Below, piece by piece: positions 9,195-18,471 of a stretch of 64,000 bases of DNA (within the stretch, counting starts at the first letter, position 1; each line of letters starts with the position of its first letter). Where the stretch lies: assembly GCA_900315835.1 (NCBI GenBank), contig ONAR01000014.1:27535-91534 (forward strand). The letters are read 5' to 3'. This DNA comes from an uncultured Prevotella sp. (GTDB lineage Bacteria; Bacteroidota; Bacteroidia; Bacteroidales; Bacteroidaceae). The notes below the pieces were generated by a model. The model ran no database searches and had not been told where the DNA came from. It was given only the letters and a program-made list of their open reading frames with translations. The position numbers were made by a program, and so were the translations under genes.

Positions 9195-9950
9195 ATGAGC
9201 ATCATTCAGCAAGCCGCAAACGACTACAACGCCCGACTGAGGGAGCTGTACCCCGACGTGCAGCCAACGTTCAACCCTAAGGCCGTGCTTTTCGATATGG
9301 ATGGCGTCCTCTACGACTCCATGCCCCATCACGCCATTGCCTGGACCCAGTCGATGGCGCAGTTCGGCATCAACATGAGCAAGCACGACGCCTACGCCAC
9401 CGAGGGCGCACGCGGCTTCGACACCGTGCGCGACATGGTGAAGCGGCAGAAGGGCATCACCATCAGCGAGGAGCGCGCCAAAGAGATTTATCAGGTGAAA
9501 GCCCAGATCTTCCACCAAATGCCCGAGGCGCCGATCTTCGACGGCGTGAAGGAACTCATGCGGCAGATTGTGGCCTGCGGAATGACCGTGAACGTGGTGA
9601 CGGGCAGCGCGCAGAAACCGCTCATCAACCGCTTGCTCACCGACTTCGGCGACGTGCTCACGCCGGAGCATATCACCACCGCCTACGACGTGAAGCGTGG
9701 CAAGCCCAATCCCGACCCTTATCTCACGGGCCTGCGAAAGGCGGGTGACCTGAAGCCCTGGGAAGGCATCGTCGTGGAGAATGCGCCGCTCGGCGTCAAG
9801 GCTGGCGTGGCGGCCAACATCTTCACCGTGGCCATCAACAGCGGTCCGCTCCCCGACAGCGCCTTGTCAAGTCAAGGCTGCAACCTGCTCTACCCCGCCA
9901 TCACAGACCTGCTCAACGACTGGCCGCAGATGGTAGCATGTAGAGCATGA
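9195..9950 (+). CDS. HAD-superfamily phosphatase/phosphomutase, beta-PGM-like
   Basis: Haloacid-dehalogenase hydrolase of 251 residues. Motif I is VLFDMDGVLYDS (nucleophile Asp and acid/base Asp two apart), motif II VVTGS, motif III Lys in KRGKPNPDPY, motif IV VVENAPLGVKAG. A helical cap lies between motifs I and II, as in beta-phosphoglucomutase and small sugar-phosphate phosphatases. The start MSIIQQAAN is chosen because upstream codons run through the pgi hairpin. Substrate cannot be read from sequence. Motif IV has Glu-Asn where many relatives have Glu-Asp. Confidence 0.85.
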   Translation: MSIIQQAANDYNARLRELYPDVQPTFNPKAVLFDMDGVLYDSMPHHAIAWTQSMAQFGINMSKHDAYATEGARGFDTVRDMVKRQKGITISEERAKEIYQVKAQIFHQMPEAPIFDGVKELMRQIVACGMTVNVVTGSAQKPLINRLLTDFGDVLTPEHITTAYDVKRGKPNPDPYLTGLRKAGDLKPWEGIVVENAPLGVKAGVAANIFTVAINSGPLPDSALSSQGCNLLYPAITDLLNDWPQMVACRA

Positions 9951-9983
9951 GTGGTATTCACTGATTTCCAAGCGATTAAAGGT

Positions 9984-10631
9984 ATGTACAGACTTCTTTT
10001 CTTTGTCCTTCTCCTGTTCGCCGTGTTACCCATCAAGGCGCAACAGCAGCGTCATCGCCTCGTCGTCTGCGACATCGAGACGAAGGTGCCAATGCGCAAC
10101 GCCATCGTGGCCACAGCCGACGGCTACCGCGACACATCCAATTACCGGGGCGTCTGCTATGTGCCTGACCAGTTCGATACGCTCGTCGTCTATAAGGCCA
10201 AGTACCTGCCTGAGGTGCTGCTGCGCAAGGAGTTGAAAGACACCACCTACCTCATCCCCGAGGGCAAGACCATCGACGAGGTGACGGTCTGGGGCAAGAC
10301 CACGACCAAGGATAAGGTGGACATGTGGAAACGCAACACACCGCTGCCCAATCCGGCAAACGGCATGATAAGCTATGGCTTTGACTTTGCCAACATGATT
10401 GACAAGCGCGGCCGTCGCGACCGCAAGCACCTGCGCATCACCCGCGAGAAGTTCAAGGAGATGGACAACAGCGGAGACCCCGTCGAGCGCGCCTACCTCG
10501 AAGCCATGGAGGAGCAGCGCCGCAAAAAAGAACAGGAAGAGAAACAGCAGGAGGAACAGCAGAAGAAAGGGCAGCAACCCGCTCCCCAGCAGCCCGCTCC
10601 TGCTACTCAGCAACCCGCTCCCACCAAATAG
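9984..10631 (+). CDS. Secreted protein with transthyretin-like domain (paralogue of 19237-19794)
   Basis: I do not recognise a named gene. The 215 residues begin with a signal peptide (MYRLLFFVLLLFAVLPIKAQ), then a beta-sandwich resembling a carboxypeptidase regulatory domain: VVCDIETKVPMRNAIV, TSNYRGVCYVPDQFDTL, then ...IDEVTVWGK. A basic stretch RGRRDRKHLR and KFKEMDN follows, and the tail from about residue 175 is low complexity (Glu/Gln, then repeated QQPAP). The same order of motifs recurs at 19237-19794. Cargo or anchoring role in the periplasm or outer membrane is inference. The start was moved to the Met that opens the signal peptide. Confidence 0.75.
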   Translation: MYRLLFFVLLLFAVLPIKAQQQRHRLVVCDIETKVPMRNAIVATADGYRDTSNYRGVCYVPDQFDTLVVYKAKYLPEVLLRKELKDTTYLIPEGKTIDEVTVWGKTTTKDKVDMWKRNTPLPNPANGMISYGFDFANMIDKRGRRDRKHLRITREKFKEMDNSGDPVERAYLEAMEEQRRKKEQEEKQQEEQQKKGQQPAPQQPAPATQQPAPTK

Positions 10632-10743
10632 CGGCTGCCTTTCCCCGCCCGGTATGCTCCGGTTCTGTAAGTCGCTGCTGTGCAGCGACCACCCATTCAC
10701 CCCATAAAACCCATTCACCCCATCCACCCCATAATCCCCACCC

Positions 10744-11820
10744 ATGCCAGATATCAACCATTCCCGCATCGCCGTTCTGCTTTCAGGCGGCGTCGACAGC
10801 AGCGTCGTCGTTTATGAGCTCGTCAGCCGCGGCCTACACCCCGACTGCTTCTATATCAAGATAGGTCCCGAAGAGAAAGAAGAGTGGGACTGCAACTCCG
10901 AGGAAGACATGGAGATGGCCACAGCCGTCGCCGCCAAGTACCATTGCAGCCTACAGGTCGTCGACTGCCACAAGGAATACTGGAGCCAGGTGACCCGCTA
11001 CACCATGGAAAAAGTCAAGGCTGGCTATACCCCCAACCCCGACGTGATGTGCAACCGTCTCATCAAGTTCGGCGCCTTCGACGAGAAGATGGGACACAAC
11101 TACGACCTCATCGCAACCGGCCACTATGCGCAAACCGAGTGGATTGACGGCCACAAATGGCTCACCACCAGCCCCGACCCGGTAAAGGACCAGACCGACT
11201 TCCTCGCGCAGATTTACCAGTGGCAACTGAAGAAGGCCCTCTTCCCCATAGGCCACTACGAGAAGAACGAGGTGCGGGAGATAGCCGAGCGCGAGCACCT
11301 CATCAACGCCAAGCGCAAGGACTCGCAGGGCATCTGCTTCCTCGGCAATATCGATTATAACGAATACGTACGCCGCTACCTCGGCGAGCAGCCGGGCGAC
11401 ATCATCGAACTGGAGACTGGCCGCGTCATCGGTCAGCACCGCGGACTGTGGTTCCACACCATCGGCCAACGTAAGGGCCTCGGCCTCGGCGGCGGCCCGT
11501 GGTTCGTCGTGAAGAAAGATGTGGCAAAGAACATTCTCTTTGTCTCCCACGGATACGACCCTGCGACAGCCTATAAGAAGGATTTCCGCATCCACGATTT
11601 CGACTTCCTCACCGAGGGCATCACCGCCCTACCCGAGCGCGCCACCTTCAAGATACGCCACACGCCCGAGTATCATCCGGCTACCATCGAGACCGACGCC
11701 GACGGCATCTTCACCATCCATAGCGACGAACCCATCCACGGCGTCGCCCCCGGCCAGTTCTGCGTCATCTACGATGAGCAGCGCCACAAGTGCTACGGCT
11801 CGGGCGAAATCACCGTGTAA
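10744..11820 (+). CDS. mnmA: tRNA 2-thiouridylase MnmA
   Basis: Thiolates U34 of tRNA-Lys, -Glu and -Gln using persulfide sulfur. The 358 residues have the PP-loop LLSGGVDSS (12-20), the catalytic Cys at about 103 in PDVMCNRLIKFG, and the second catalytic Cys at about 198 in DSQGICFLG; both are needed for persulfide chemistry. FHTIGQRKGLGLGG and the C-terminal barrel are present. The insertion between the P-loop and catalytic Cys is short, as in Bacteroidetes. A C-rich 18-bp direct repeat (CCCATTCACCCCAT twice) lies just before the start. Confidence 0.96.
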   Translation: MPDINHSRIAVLLSGGVDSSVVVYELVSRGLHPDCFYIKIGPEEKEEWDCNSEEDMEMATAVAAKYHCSLQVVDCHKEYWSQVTRYTMEKVKAGYTPNPDVMCNRLIKFGAFDEKMGHNYDLIATGHYAQTEWIDGHKWLTTSPDPVKDQTDFLAQIYQWQLKKALFPIGHYEKNEVREIAEREHLINAKRKDSQGICFLGNIDYNEYVRRYLGEQPGDIIELETGRVIGQHRGLWFHTIGQRKGLGLGGGPWFVVKKDVAKNILFVSHGYDPATAYKKDFRIHDFDFLTEGITALPERATFKIRHTPEYHPATIETDADGIFTIHSDEPIHGVAPGQFCVIYDEQRHKCYGSGEITV

Positions 11821-11879
11821 GCGCCACCCCAACCGTTTAAGCAACACTCCAAACGTGCAAGCGCCGTCCCATAAAAAGC

Positions 11880-11918
11880 GTTGGCATTGCAGAATCCACT
11901 ACGGACTGCAATGCCAAC
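11880..11918 (+). terminator. Hairpin after mnmA
   Basis: GTTGGCATTGCAG (11880-11892) pairs perfectly over 13 bp with CTGCAATGCCAAC (11906-11918) around a 13-base loop. Lies between convergent mnmA and the barrel gene. No T-run, so termination may need a factor; it could serve both strands. Confidence 0.6.
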
Positions 11919-11946
11919 CGAATATCTAAACCGCGAACTAAGCGGC

Positions 11947-12021
11947 ATGCCCACAGCACAAAGCGATAGAGATGCCTACAGCGCAATCGTATAGGAACGC
12001 CTACAGCGCGAACTTATAGCC
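11947..12021. repeat. Three 25-bp repeats running into the end of the barrel gene
   Basis: Units at 11947-11971, 11972-11996 and 11997-12021 share ATGCCTACAGCGC-type starts. The third contains the stop and last codons of the minus-strand outer-membrane gene; the other two look like decayed duplicates of that gene end. Confidence 0.7.
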
Positions 12022-12621
12022 AAGCGTGAACTGGAACACGCTGTTCTTGGTGCCATCGCCATCTGCCGTGATAGCGTTGGTCACGCCGATATTGTAGCGG
12101 GCATCAAACTGGAAGTTCTTATAGCAATAAGAAACGCCAACGGGGATGGCCAGATCAACGCTCTTCACGCTTGCGTCATCCACATCGCCGGCCCTCAAAG
12201 CTTTCTCCAAGTCGACCTCAGCAGATACACCGTTGGCAGCGACCTTTATTTTACTGTTAACCTTAAAGCCCGGCTGAACGCCGAACTTCAACGCCAAACC
12301 TTTATAAACGTAGATATTGGCCAAGATGGGCACGTTGATGTAATCCATCTTAATCGTACCATTGCCCTCATCAGTATTTGCTTTGATGCCCTGTTGAGAA
12401 TAGAGGGCACCGAAGGAAAGCGCGAACTGCGACGTTGCCCGATATTCCAGTTCTGCACCACCGACAAAGCCCACACGGGCATCGCCGCCATCGGAATTAG
12501 TCATTGTGGCAACGTTGATGCCGGCCTTGGGTTGAATACTCCATTGTCCAATCTCGCTCTGCGCAAACACGCCCGTTGTACACAGGGCGAAAGCAGCTGA
12601 AAGTAATGCTTGTCTTAACAT
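12001..12621 (-). CDS. Outer-membrane beta-barrel protein
   Basis: 206 residues with a signal peptide (MLRQALLSAAFALCTTGVFAQ) and alternating hydrophobic strands typical of an eight-stranded barrel: PKAGINVATM, VGFVGGAELEYRA, FALSFGALYSQQG, YINVPILANIYVYKGLALKFGVQPGF, AIPVGVSYCYKNFQFDARYNIG, and a last strand FQFTLGYKFAL ending in an aromatic-rich C-terminus. This fits the outer-membrane barrel / PorT-like superfamily, but it lacks the features that identify PorT itself (see 24092-24835). Function unknown. Its 3' end is part of a 25-bp repeat. Confidence 0.85.
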   Translation of the reverse strand: MLRQALLSAAFALCTTGVFAQSEIGQWSIQPKAGINVATMTNSDGGDARVGFVGGAELEYRATSQFALSFGALYSQQGIKANTDEGNGTIKMDYINVPILANIYVYKGLALKFGVQPGFKVNSKIKVAANGVSAEVDLEKALRAGDVDDASVKSVDLAIPVGVSYCYKNFQFDARYNIGVTNAITADGDGTKNSVFQFTLGYKFAL

Positions 12622-12671
12622 GTTAGTGCTATTAAAAGGTGAATACTAAACGTAAATATTATAAGGTGAAG

Positions 12672-14141
12672 TTACGTCCTCACGAGGTTGCGGCCCGCGT
12701 CAATCCTCAGGAAGATGAACAGCAGGATGGTGAAGCCCCATAGCGACGAACCACCATAACTGAAGAAGGGCAGCGGGATGCCGATGACGGGCGTCAGGCC
12801 CAGCACCATGCCCACATTGATGAAGACGTGGAAGAGGAAGATACTCGCCACGCAATAGCCGTAGACGCGCCCGAACTTGAACGGTTGTCGCTCGGCCAAA
12901 TGGATGATGCGTAGGATGAGCGTAAGGAAGAGCAGCAGCACGCCGGCAGAGCCCACAAAGCCCTCCTCCTCACCTACCGTGCAGAAGATAAAGTCGGTGT
13001 CTTGCTCGGGCACGAACTTCAGTTTGGTCTGCGTGCCGTTGAGGAAGCCCTTGCCTTTCAAGCCGCCTGACCCGATGGCAATCTCACTCTGGTGGACGTT
13101 GTAGCCGGCGCCGGCGAGGTCATCGTCCAAGCCGAGCAACACGTTGATACGCACACGCTGGTGCGGTTCCATGATGTCGTTGAGCACATAGTCGGCACTG
13201 TAGAAGAAGATGATGGAGCCCACCGCGAAGAGGGCGATGAACAAATAGTGCATGATACGCGTCGAGAGGCCCTCGTAGACGAAGTAGCCGATGATGGCAG
13301 CGCAGAGGAACAGCTGCACCCAAACGATATCGAAGGGAATGACAAACTCGGAGAACAGCAGCATGATGAGCGTCAGACCGAGGCATACGCCCGCACAGGC
13401 GAGTGCCCGCTGCTTGTTGCGCGCATAGATGTAAACCATCGCCGAGGAGAACAGCTGCACCAGCAGCAGCACGATGAACTTACCCACCGACGTGGGCGTA
13501 TCCCAGAGGAACACCTGCTCGTACTTAATGCCCACGACGAAATAGATGACCATCGCCACGCCCGTAAAGAGGAAGGCGCCGGGCATGCCCTCGCGATAGA
13601 ACATCAGGAAGAACGACAGATAGACAAGCGCCGAACCCGTCTCGCGCTGCCCGATGATGAAGAGCATCGGCAGCACCACGACGCCCACCGCCGCGAAGAA
13701 ATGGCGCGGGTTCTTCATGTCGAAGCCGTAGGTACTCATCAGCTTCGACACCGCCAGTGCCGTGGCGAACTTTGCGAACTCGGCCGGCTGCAGGCGCAGC
13801 GGACCCAGCACCAGCCACGATCGCGAGCCTTTAATCTCATGCGGGTTGAATATCGTAACAAACAGCAACAGCAGCAACGCCGCATAGATGACGTAAGCGA
13901 AGGTGTCGTAGAACCGGTCGTCGAGCATCAGCAGCACGAAGCCCAGCACCAGCGACGTACCAATCCAGACAATCTGCATGCCGGACCGCGTGGCGAGGCT
14001 GAAGATGTCGGTCTCGCCGTACGTATAGCTGGCGCCGCACACGCTCATCCAGCCCAGCGCCAATAACGCCAGGTAGATGGCCACCGTCCACCAGTCGAGG
14101 CTACGGATGACACTCGGTCGCTTATCTGTTTCTTGAGCCAT
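12672..14141 (-). CDS. rodA: Rod-shape peptidoglycan polymerase RodA (SEDS)
   Basis: SEDS-family glycosyltransferase that polymerises lipid II in lateral wall growth together with PBP2. About 489 residues with roughly ten membrane helices and the family landmarks EIAIGSGGLKGKGFLNGTQ, KFVPEQDTDFIFC and the C-terminal GIPLPFFSYGGSS. The start at MAQETDKR is preferred to an upstream Met because it leaves a 20-base overlap with mrdA. Last gene of the mre/mrd cluster, directly after its cognate PBP2. Confidence 0.95.
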   Translation of the reverse strand: MAQETDKRPSVIRSLDWWTVAIYLALLALGWMSVCGASYTYGETDIFSLATRSGMQIVWIGTSLVLGFVLLMLDDRFYDTFAYVIYAALLLLLFVTIFNPHEIKGSRSWLVLGPLRLQPAEFAKFATALAVSKLMSTYGFDMKNPRHFFAAVGVVVLPMLFIIGQRETGSALVYLSFFLMFYREGMPGAFLFTGVAMVIYFVVGIKYEQVFLWDTPTSVGKFIVLLLVQLFSSAMVYIYARNKQRALACAGVCLGLTLIMLLFSEFVIPFDIVWVQLFLCAAIIGYFVYEGLSTRIMHYLFIALFAVGSIIFFYSADYVLNDIMEPHQRVRINVLLGLDDDLAGAGYNVHQSEIAIGSGGLKGKGFLNGTQTKLKFVPEQDTDFIFCTVGEEEGFVGSAGVLLLFLTLILRIIHLAERQPFKFGRVYGYCVASIFLFHVFINVGMVLGLTPVIGIPLPFFSYGGSSLWGFTILLFIFLRIDAGRNLVRT

Positions 14142-15972
14142 AGGCAATTCTTCTCTTCTGCAGTTCATCCGCCTCACGCTGACGTGCGGGCGACAGTTTT
14201 CCTTTGATGTATTGTTCGAGCAGCACGCCCGCTATAGGCACGGCGAAGTCGGCACCAAAGCCGCCGTTCTCCACATACACGGCGATGGCAATCTTCGGGT
14301 TGTCCATCGGCGCGAAGGCCATACACACGGAGTGGTCCTGACCGCGGTTCTGCGCCGTACCCGTCTTACCGCAGATGGGGAAGTCGAAGTTGCGGAAGTG
14401 CTTACACGTACCGCCGAGGGCCGACGACCGCATGCCCGCCACGACGTAGTCGTAAGCCCGGCGTGAGGCGCGCGTATAGTGGCGGCGCGTGAATGTCGTA
14501 TCGATGGCGCCGCCCTTGATGCTCTTCACCACGTGGGGCACATAGTAGTAACCACGGTTGGCGATGGTCGCACCGAGGTTGGCAATCTGCAGCGGCGTGA
14601 GGTTGACCTCGCCCTGACCGATGCCGATACTGATGACGGTCAGTCCATTCCAACTGCCGTGGTAAGCCTTATCGTAGAACTGCGCGTTAGGAATCAGACC
14701 GCGTTTCTCACCCGGCAGGTCAATGCCAAGGCGGTAGCCGAAGCCCATGCTCACCATGTAGTCGCGCCACGTGTTCATGGCATCTTCCACATTCTTATAT
14801 TTGCGGCGGTTGCTCATCATATAGAACAGACCCCAGCAGAAATAGCCGTTGCACGACGTACTGATAGCGGGCACGAGGCTCAGCGGTGAGGCGTGGCTGT
14901 GGCAGCCCACATGCAGGCCGCGGTAATAGAAGCCGCGGTGACAGGGGAAGAGCGTATTGGGCGTGATGATGCCCTCAGTGAGGAAGGTCAGTGCCTGCGA
15001 GGTTTTAAACGTCGAGCCCGGCGGGTACTGACCCATGATGGCGCGGTTGAGCAGCGGCTTCCATACGTTGTGCGTCAGTTGCTTGTGGTAGGCCGACCGG
15101 TTGCGACCCTCCAACAGCCGCGGGTCGTAGCTTGGCGACGACACCATACACAGCACCTCACCCGTGGAAGGCTCGATGGCGACGATGGCGCCAATCTTAC
15201 CCTCGAGCATCTTCTCGCCGAGGGCCTGCAGGCGCACGTCGAGGCCCAGCGTCAGGTCGTGACCCGGCTTAGGCCGACGGTCGTAGCGGCCATTCATGTA
15301 GTGGCCCTGCACTCGACCGTGGGCGTCGCGCAGGAGTATCTGCACGCCCTTCTCGCCACGCAGCTCCTTCTCATAGCTACGCTCCACGCCGAGCTTACCG
15401 ATGTAGTCGCCCGGCTGGTAGTAGGGGTCCTCATCGATATCCGACTGCGACACCTCCGACACCTCACCCAAGACGTGGGCACCGTAAGGGTACTGGTATT
15501 GGCGCACCGTGCGCTTCTGCATATAGAAACCGGGGAAGCGGAACATCTTCTCGCGGAATACGCTGAAATTCTTGTCATCGACCTGCGTCATGAAGAGCTG
15601 CTGCGTGAAGCGCGAGTAGCCGGGGTTCTTCGCGGGGTCCTTGATGTCGTTCATCCGCTGGATGAAGTACTCCTTGGTGATGCCGAGGGTCTGGCAGAAG
15701 TCGAGCGTGTCGAGATGGCCGTGCTCCTCGTTCATCACCACCATAATATCATAAGACGGTTGATTGAACACTAACAGCTTGCCGTTGCGGTCGCGTATGA
15801 TGCCGCGGCTCGGGTATTCAATCTTCTTCAGAAAAGCATTGGAGTCAGCGCTCTTGCGATAGTCATCGCTCATCAACTGGAGCGCAAAGAGCCTGACGAT
15901 ATAGACCGCAATAATGAATACGGCCACACCGCCAATGACAACCTTCCGATGTTCGAGGTCGAAATTACTCAT
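14122..15972 (-). CDS. mrdA: Penicillin-binding protein 2
   Basis: Class B transpeptidase that cross-links peptidoglycan during elongation. The 616 residues have one N-terminal membrane helix (about 12-33), a pedestal domain with RGIIRDRNG, and a transpeptidase domain with catalytic Ser320 in PPGSTFK, SCN (373-375) and KTGTAQN (Lys536). All active-site residues are present. Flanked by mreD and rodA, the partners of the elongasome. Confidence 0.96.
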   Translation of the reverse strand: MSNFDLEHRKVVIGGVAVFIIAVYIVRLFALQLMSDDYRKSADSNAFLKKIEYPSRGIIRDRNGKLLVFNQPSYDIMVVMNEEHGHLDTLDFCQTLGITKEYFIQRMNDIKDPAKNPGYSRFTQQLFMTQVDDKNFSVFREKMFRFPGFYMQKRTVRQYQYPYGAHVLGEVSEVSQSDIDEDPYYQPGDYIGKLGVERSYEKELRGEKGVQILLRDAHGRVQGHYMNGRYDRRPKPGHDLTLGLDVRLQALGEKMLEGKIGAIVAIEPSTGEVLCMVSSPSYDPRLLEGRNRSAYHKQLTHNVWKPLLNRAIMGQYPPGSTFKTSQALTFLTEGIITPNTLFPCHRGFYYRGLHVGCHSHASPLSLVPAISTSCNGYFCWGLFYMMSNRRKYKNVEDAMNTWRDYMVSMGFGYRLGIDLPGEKRGLIPNAQFYDKAYHGSWNGLTVISIGIGQGEVNLTPLQIANLGATIANRGYYYVPHVVKSIKGGAIDTTFTRRHYTRASRRAYDYVVAGMRSSALGGTCKHFRNFDFPICGKTGTAQNRGQDHSVCMAFAPMDNPKIAIAVYVENGGFGADFAVPIAGVLLEQYIKGKLSPARQREADELQKRRIAYGSRNR

Positions 15973-16020
15973 GCTATTCCTCCACTCCTATGCCCTGCCG
16001 CATTGCGAGGCAAGGCCTTA

Positions 16021-16521
16021 TTATTGTTTTCTCAAATTGTCGGTAACCATGATCAACAGCAACGTCAGCACCGTACTCGACGTGAAGCTCAGCAGCCAAT
16101 GGAGCCAGTTGAAGAAGGTGAACGACTCCAACGTGAAGAATACGAGGCAGTAGCCACCCGTGAGGATGGCCGCGTAGCTCAGGTAGCGCGTAGAACCGAA
16201 GCTGAATATTGCCGGCTGCATATCGTCGTTGCTGTCGCGCTGCATAAACAGTTCAAGCACATAAGGCTGCAGCAGCCCCATGAGCGTCATCGACGCCGCG
16301 GCCAGACCCGGCGTGTTCGACGACACATCGATGCCCAAACCGAGCAGGAAGCTCCACACCAGGATGGCCCAACGCGGATAGTTGCGCTGGAAACTGATGA
16401 CGAAATAGATGTAGAGCAACGGCACCGCATAGCCAAAGAGATGGATATGGTTGAGCACCAATACCTGCGCAACCAGCAAACCCAGAAAGAGCAGCAACCG
16501 TTTCAAGAAACTGATGTTCAT
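16021..16521 (-). CDS. mreD: Rod-shape-determining protein MreD
   Basis: 166-residue integral membrane protein with about five hydrophobic segments (LLLFLGLLVAQVLVLNHIHLF, VPLLYIYFVISF, AILVWSFLLGLGIDVSS, YAAILTGGYCLVFFTLESF, LLSFTSSTVLTLLLIMVT). MreD proteins are poorly conserved; the call rests on topology and on position between mreC (2-base gap) and mrdA. It scaffolds the elongation complex. Confidence 0.9.
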   Translation of the reverse strand: MNISFLKRLLLFLGLLVAQVLVLNHIHLFGYAVPLLYIYFVISFQRNYPRWAILVWSFLLGLGIDVSSNTPGLAAASMTLMGLLQPYVLELFMQRDSNDDMQPAIFSFGSTRYLSYAAILTGGYCLVFFTLESFTFFNWLHWLLSFTSSTVLTLLLIMVTDNLRKQ

Positions 16522-16523
16522 GG

Positions 16524-17390
16524 CTAATGACTTTCTTTAGGGCGCAACGAGTCTTGTGCGGCCCTCAGCACATTGAGTTGTTCCATCACCGGCGCATTGT
16601 CGATGACACACACGTCGCGCAGGCGGCCGAAGTCGGTCGACAGGCGCACCTGCAGCCGGTACGACACGCCATCGACGGAGTTGTACACATGCAAGATTTT
16701 ACCGACGAGCACTCCCGGCGGGAAGACCGACGAGAAACCACTGGTCTCGACATCGTCATACAGCCGGAAACGCGCGTGGCGGGGCACATCCTCGACATAA
16801 GCCAGCCGCGTGTCGCCGCCATTCCAATGCAGGTAGCCGAAATAGCCACGCCCGCGGATGCGGCAGCTGACGTTGGACTTATCGTTGAGCAGGGGGATAA
16901 CCACAGCGTAGTGGGCCGACGTCAGATAGACGATGCCCACTACACCACTGCCGCATACCACGCCCATGTCTTTGCGCACGCCCTCGGCCTCACCCTTGTC
17001 TATCGTGATGAGGTTGTCGTGGCGGCTGAGCGAGTTGCTCACCACCTTGGCGGGAATGAGCTTGAAGCCCTTGAGCAGCGCCAATTCGTCGCGGTTGATC
17101 CACGTGGAGTCATGCGTCTTGTCGGTCAACTGATCCGACAGCATGCGCACCTGCTGCTCGAGGTAGAGGTTGCGCTGCGTCAGCTCCTGATTGGCCTTCG
17201 ACATGGAGAAGAACGACTCCACCTCGGCGTTCCAGCTCAGCATCTTGGCAGAGACGGCGTTGGCTGATGAAAACCACACGCTGCCCTGATAGCTGTTGTA
17301 CTGAACCATCAGCACGACGCTAATCACCTCAAGCAGTACAAAAACAAACCAGTGGTTGTAACGCTGTATGAAATCTATGAGATTGTGCAT
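16524..17390 (-). CDS. mreC: Rod-shape-determining protein MreC
   Basis: 288 residues: an N-terminal membrane helix (WFVFVLLEVISVVLMVQY), a coiled coil rich in Gln/Leu (NQELTQRNLYLEQQVRMLSDQ), then the periplasmic beta-barrel domain with NSLSRHDNLITIDKGEAEGVRKDMGVV and PPGVLVGKIL. It links MreB to PBP2/RodA. The gene begins 4 bases after mreB ends and is followed by mreD after 2 bases. Confidence 0.94.
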   Translation of the reverse strand: MHNLIDFIQRYNHWFVFVLLEVISVVLMVQYNSYQGSVWFSSANAVSAKMLSWNAEVESFFSMSKANQELTQRNLYLEQQVRMLSDQLTDKTHDSTWINRDELALLKGFKLIPAKVVSNSLSRHDNLITIDKGEAEGVRKDMGVVCGSGVVGIVYLTSAHYAVVIPLLNDKSNVSCRIRGRGYFGYLHWNGGDTRLAYVEDVPRHARFRLYDDVETSGFSSVFPPGVLVGKILHVYNSVDGVSYRLQVRLSTDFGRLRDVCVIDNAPVMEQLNVLRAAQDSLRPKESH

Positions 17391-17394
17391 CCGC

Positions 17395-18417
17395 TTATCT
17401 CATCAGGAACGAGAAGCGATCTACGTTCTTCAGGGCAATGCCGGCACCCTTGGCCACGCTGTGCAGCGGGTCCTCAGCAATATGGAAGGGGATGTTGATC
17501 TTGTCCTGCAGACGCTTGTCAAGGCCACGCAGCAAGGCGCCACCGCCGGTGAGATAGATGCCGTTCTTCACGATGTCGGCATACAGCTCTGGCGGCGTAG
17601 CCTCGAGGGCTGACAGCACAGCGTTCTCAATCTTGGCCACGGTCTTGTCGAGGCAGTGGGCAATCTCCTGATAGCACACCGGCACCTCCATAGGCAGGGC
17701 CGTGATGCGGTTAGGTCCGTGGACGATATAGTCCTCGGGCGCCTCGTCGCCAAGGTCGGTCAGGGCCGAGCCCACGTGTATCTTGATGCGCTCAGCCATA
17801 CGCTCCGACACCTTCACGTTGTGCTGACGGCTCATGTATTCCTGGATGTCGGCAGTGAGGTCGTCGCCGGCGATACGTATGGAGTTGTTGCTCACGATGC
17901 CACCGAGCGAGATGACAGCAATCTCGGTAGAGCCACCGCCGATGTCGACAATCATGTTGCCCTCGGGTGCTTCGACGTCGATGCCAATACCGATGGCAGC
18001 AGCCATAGGCTCAAAGATGAGGTAAACGTCGCGGCCGTCGGCATGCTCGGCAGAGTCGCGAACGGCACGCAGCTCCACCTCGGTAGAGCCCGACGGCACA
18101 CCGATGACCATGCGGAGCGACGGCGAGAACAGACGGCTGCCCGTATGCACCATCTTGATGAGGCCACGCATCATCTGCTCGCAGGCCGTGAAGTCGGCGA
18201 TCACACCATCGCGCAACGGACGGATGGTGCGGATGTTGTCGTGCGTCTTCTCATACATCATCTTTGCCTTCTCTCCCACGGCAATCATCTTGCCGGTGCG
18301 GCGGTCAAGCGCCACCACGGAAGGCTCGTCAACAACAATCTTATCATCACTGATAATGATGGTGTTGGCCGTACCCAGGTCCATGGCAATCTCCTGGATC
18401 ATTGAAAACATTCCCAT
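17395..18417 (-). CDS. mreB: Rod-shape actin homologue MreB
   Basis: 340-residue actin-like ATPase that directs lateral wall synthesis. Phosphate-1 motif MDLGTANT, phosphate-2 IVDIGGGSTEIAVIS and adenosine motif LTGGGALLRGLD are all visible, plus RPLRDGVIADF and GVPSGSTEVE. The N-terminus MFSMIQEIAMDLG suggests the amphipathic membrane-targeting start seen in some MreB proteins. Heads the mre genes; an IMP cyclohydrolase gene ends 54 bases upstream. Confidence 0.97.
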   Translation of the reverse strand: MGMFSMIQEIAMDLGTANTIIISDDKIVVDEPSVVALDRRTGKMIAVGEKAKMMYEKTHDNIRTIRPLRDGVIADFTACEQMMRGLIKMVHTGSRLFSPSLRMVIGVPSGSTEVELRAVRDSAEHADGRDVYLIFEPMAAAIGIGIDVEAPEGNMIVDIGGGSTEIAVISLGGIVSNNSIRIAGDDLTADIQEYMSRQHNVKVSERMAERIKIHVGSALTDLGDEAPEDYIVHGPNRITALPMEVPVCYQEIAHCLDKTVAKIENAVLSALEATPPELYADIVKNGIYLTGGGALLRGLDKRLQDKINIPFHIAEDPLHSVAKGAGIALKNVDRFSFLMR

Positions 18418-18471
18418 TGTAGAATAAAGTATTTAAGCTTAAATATAAGAATCTTACTCGATTACTATTCG

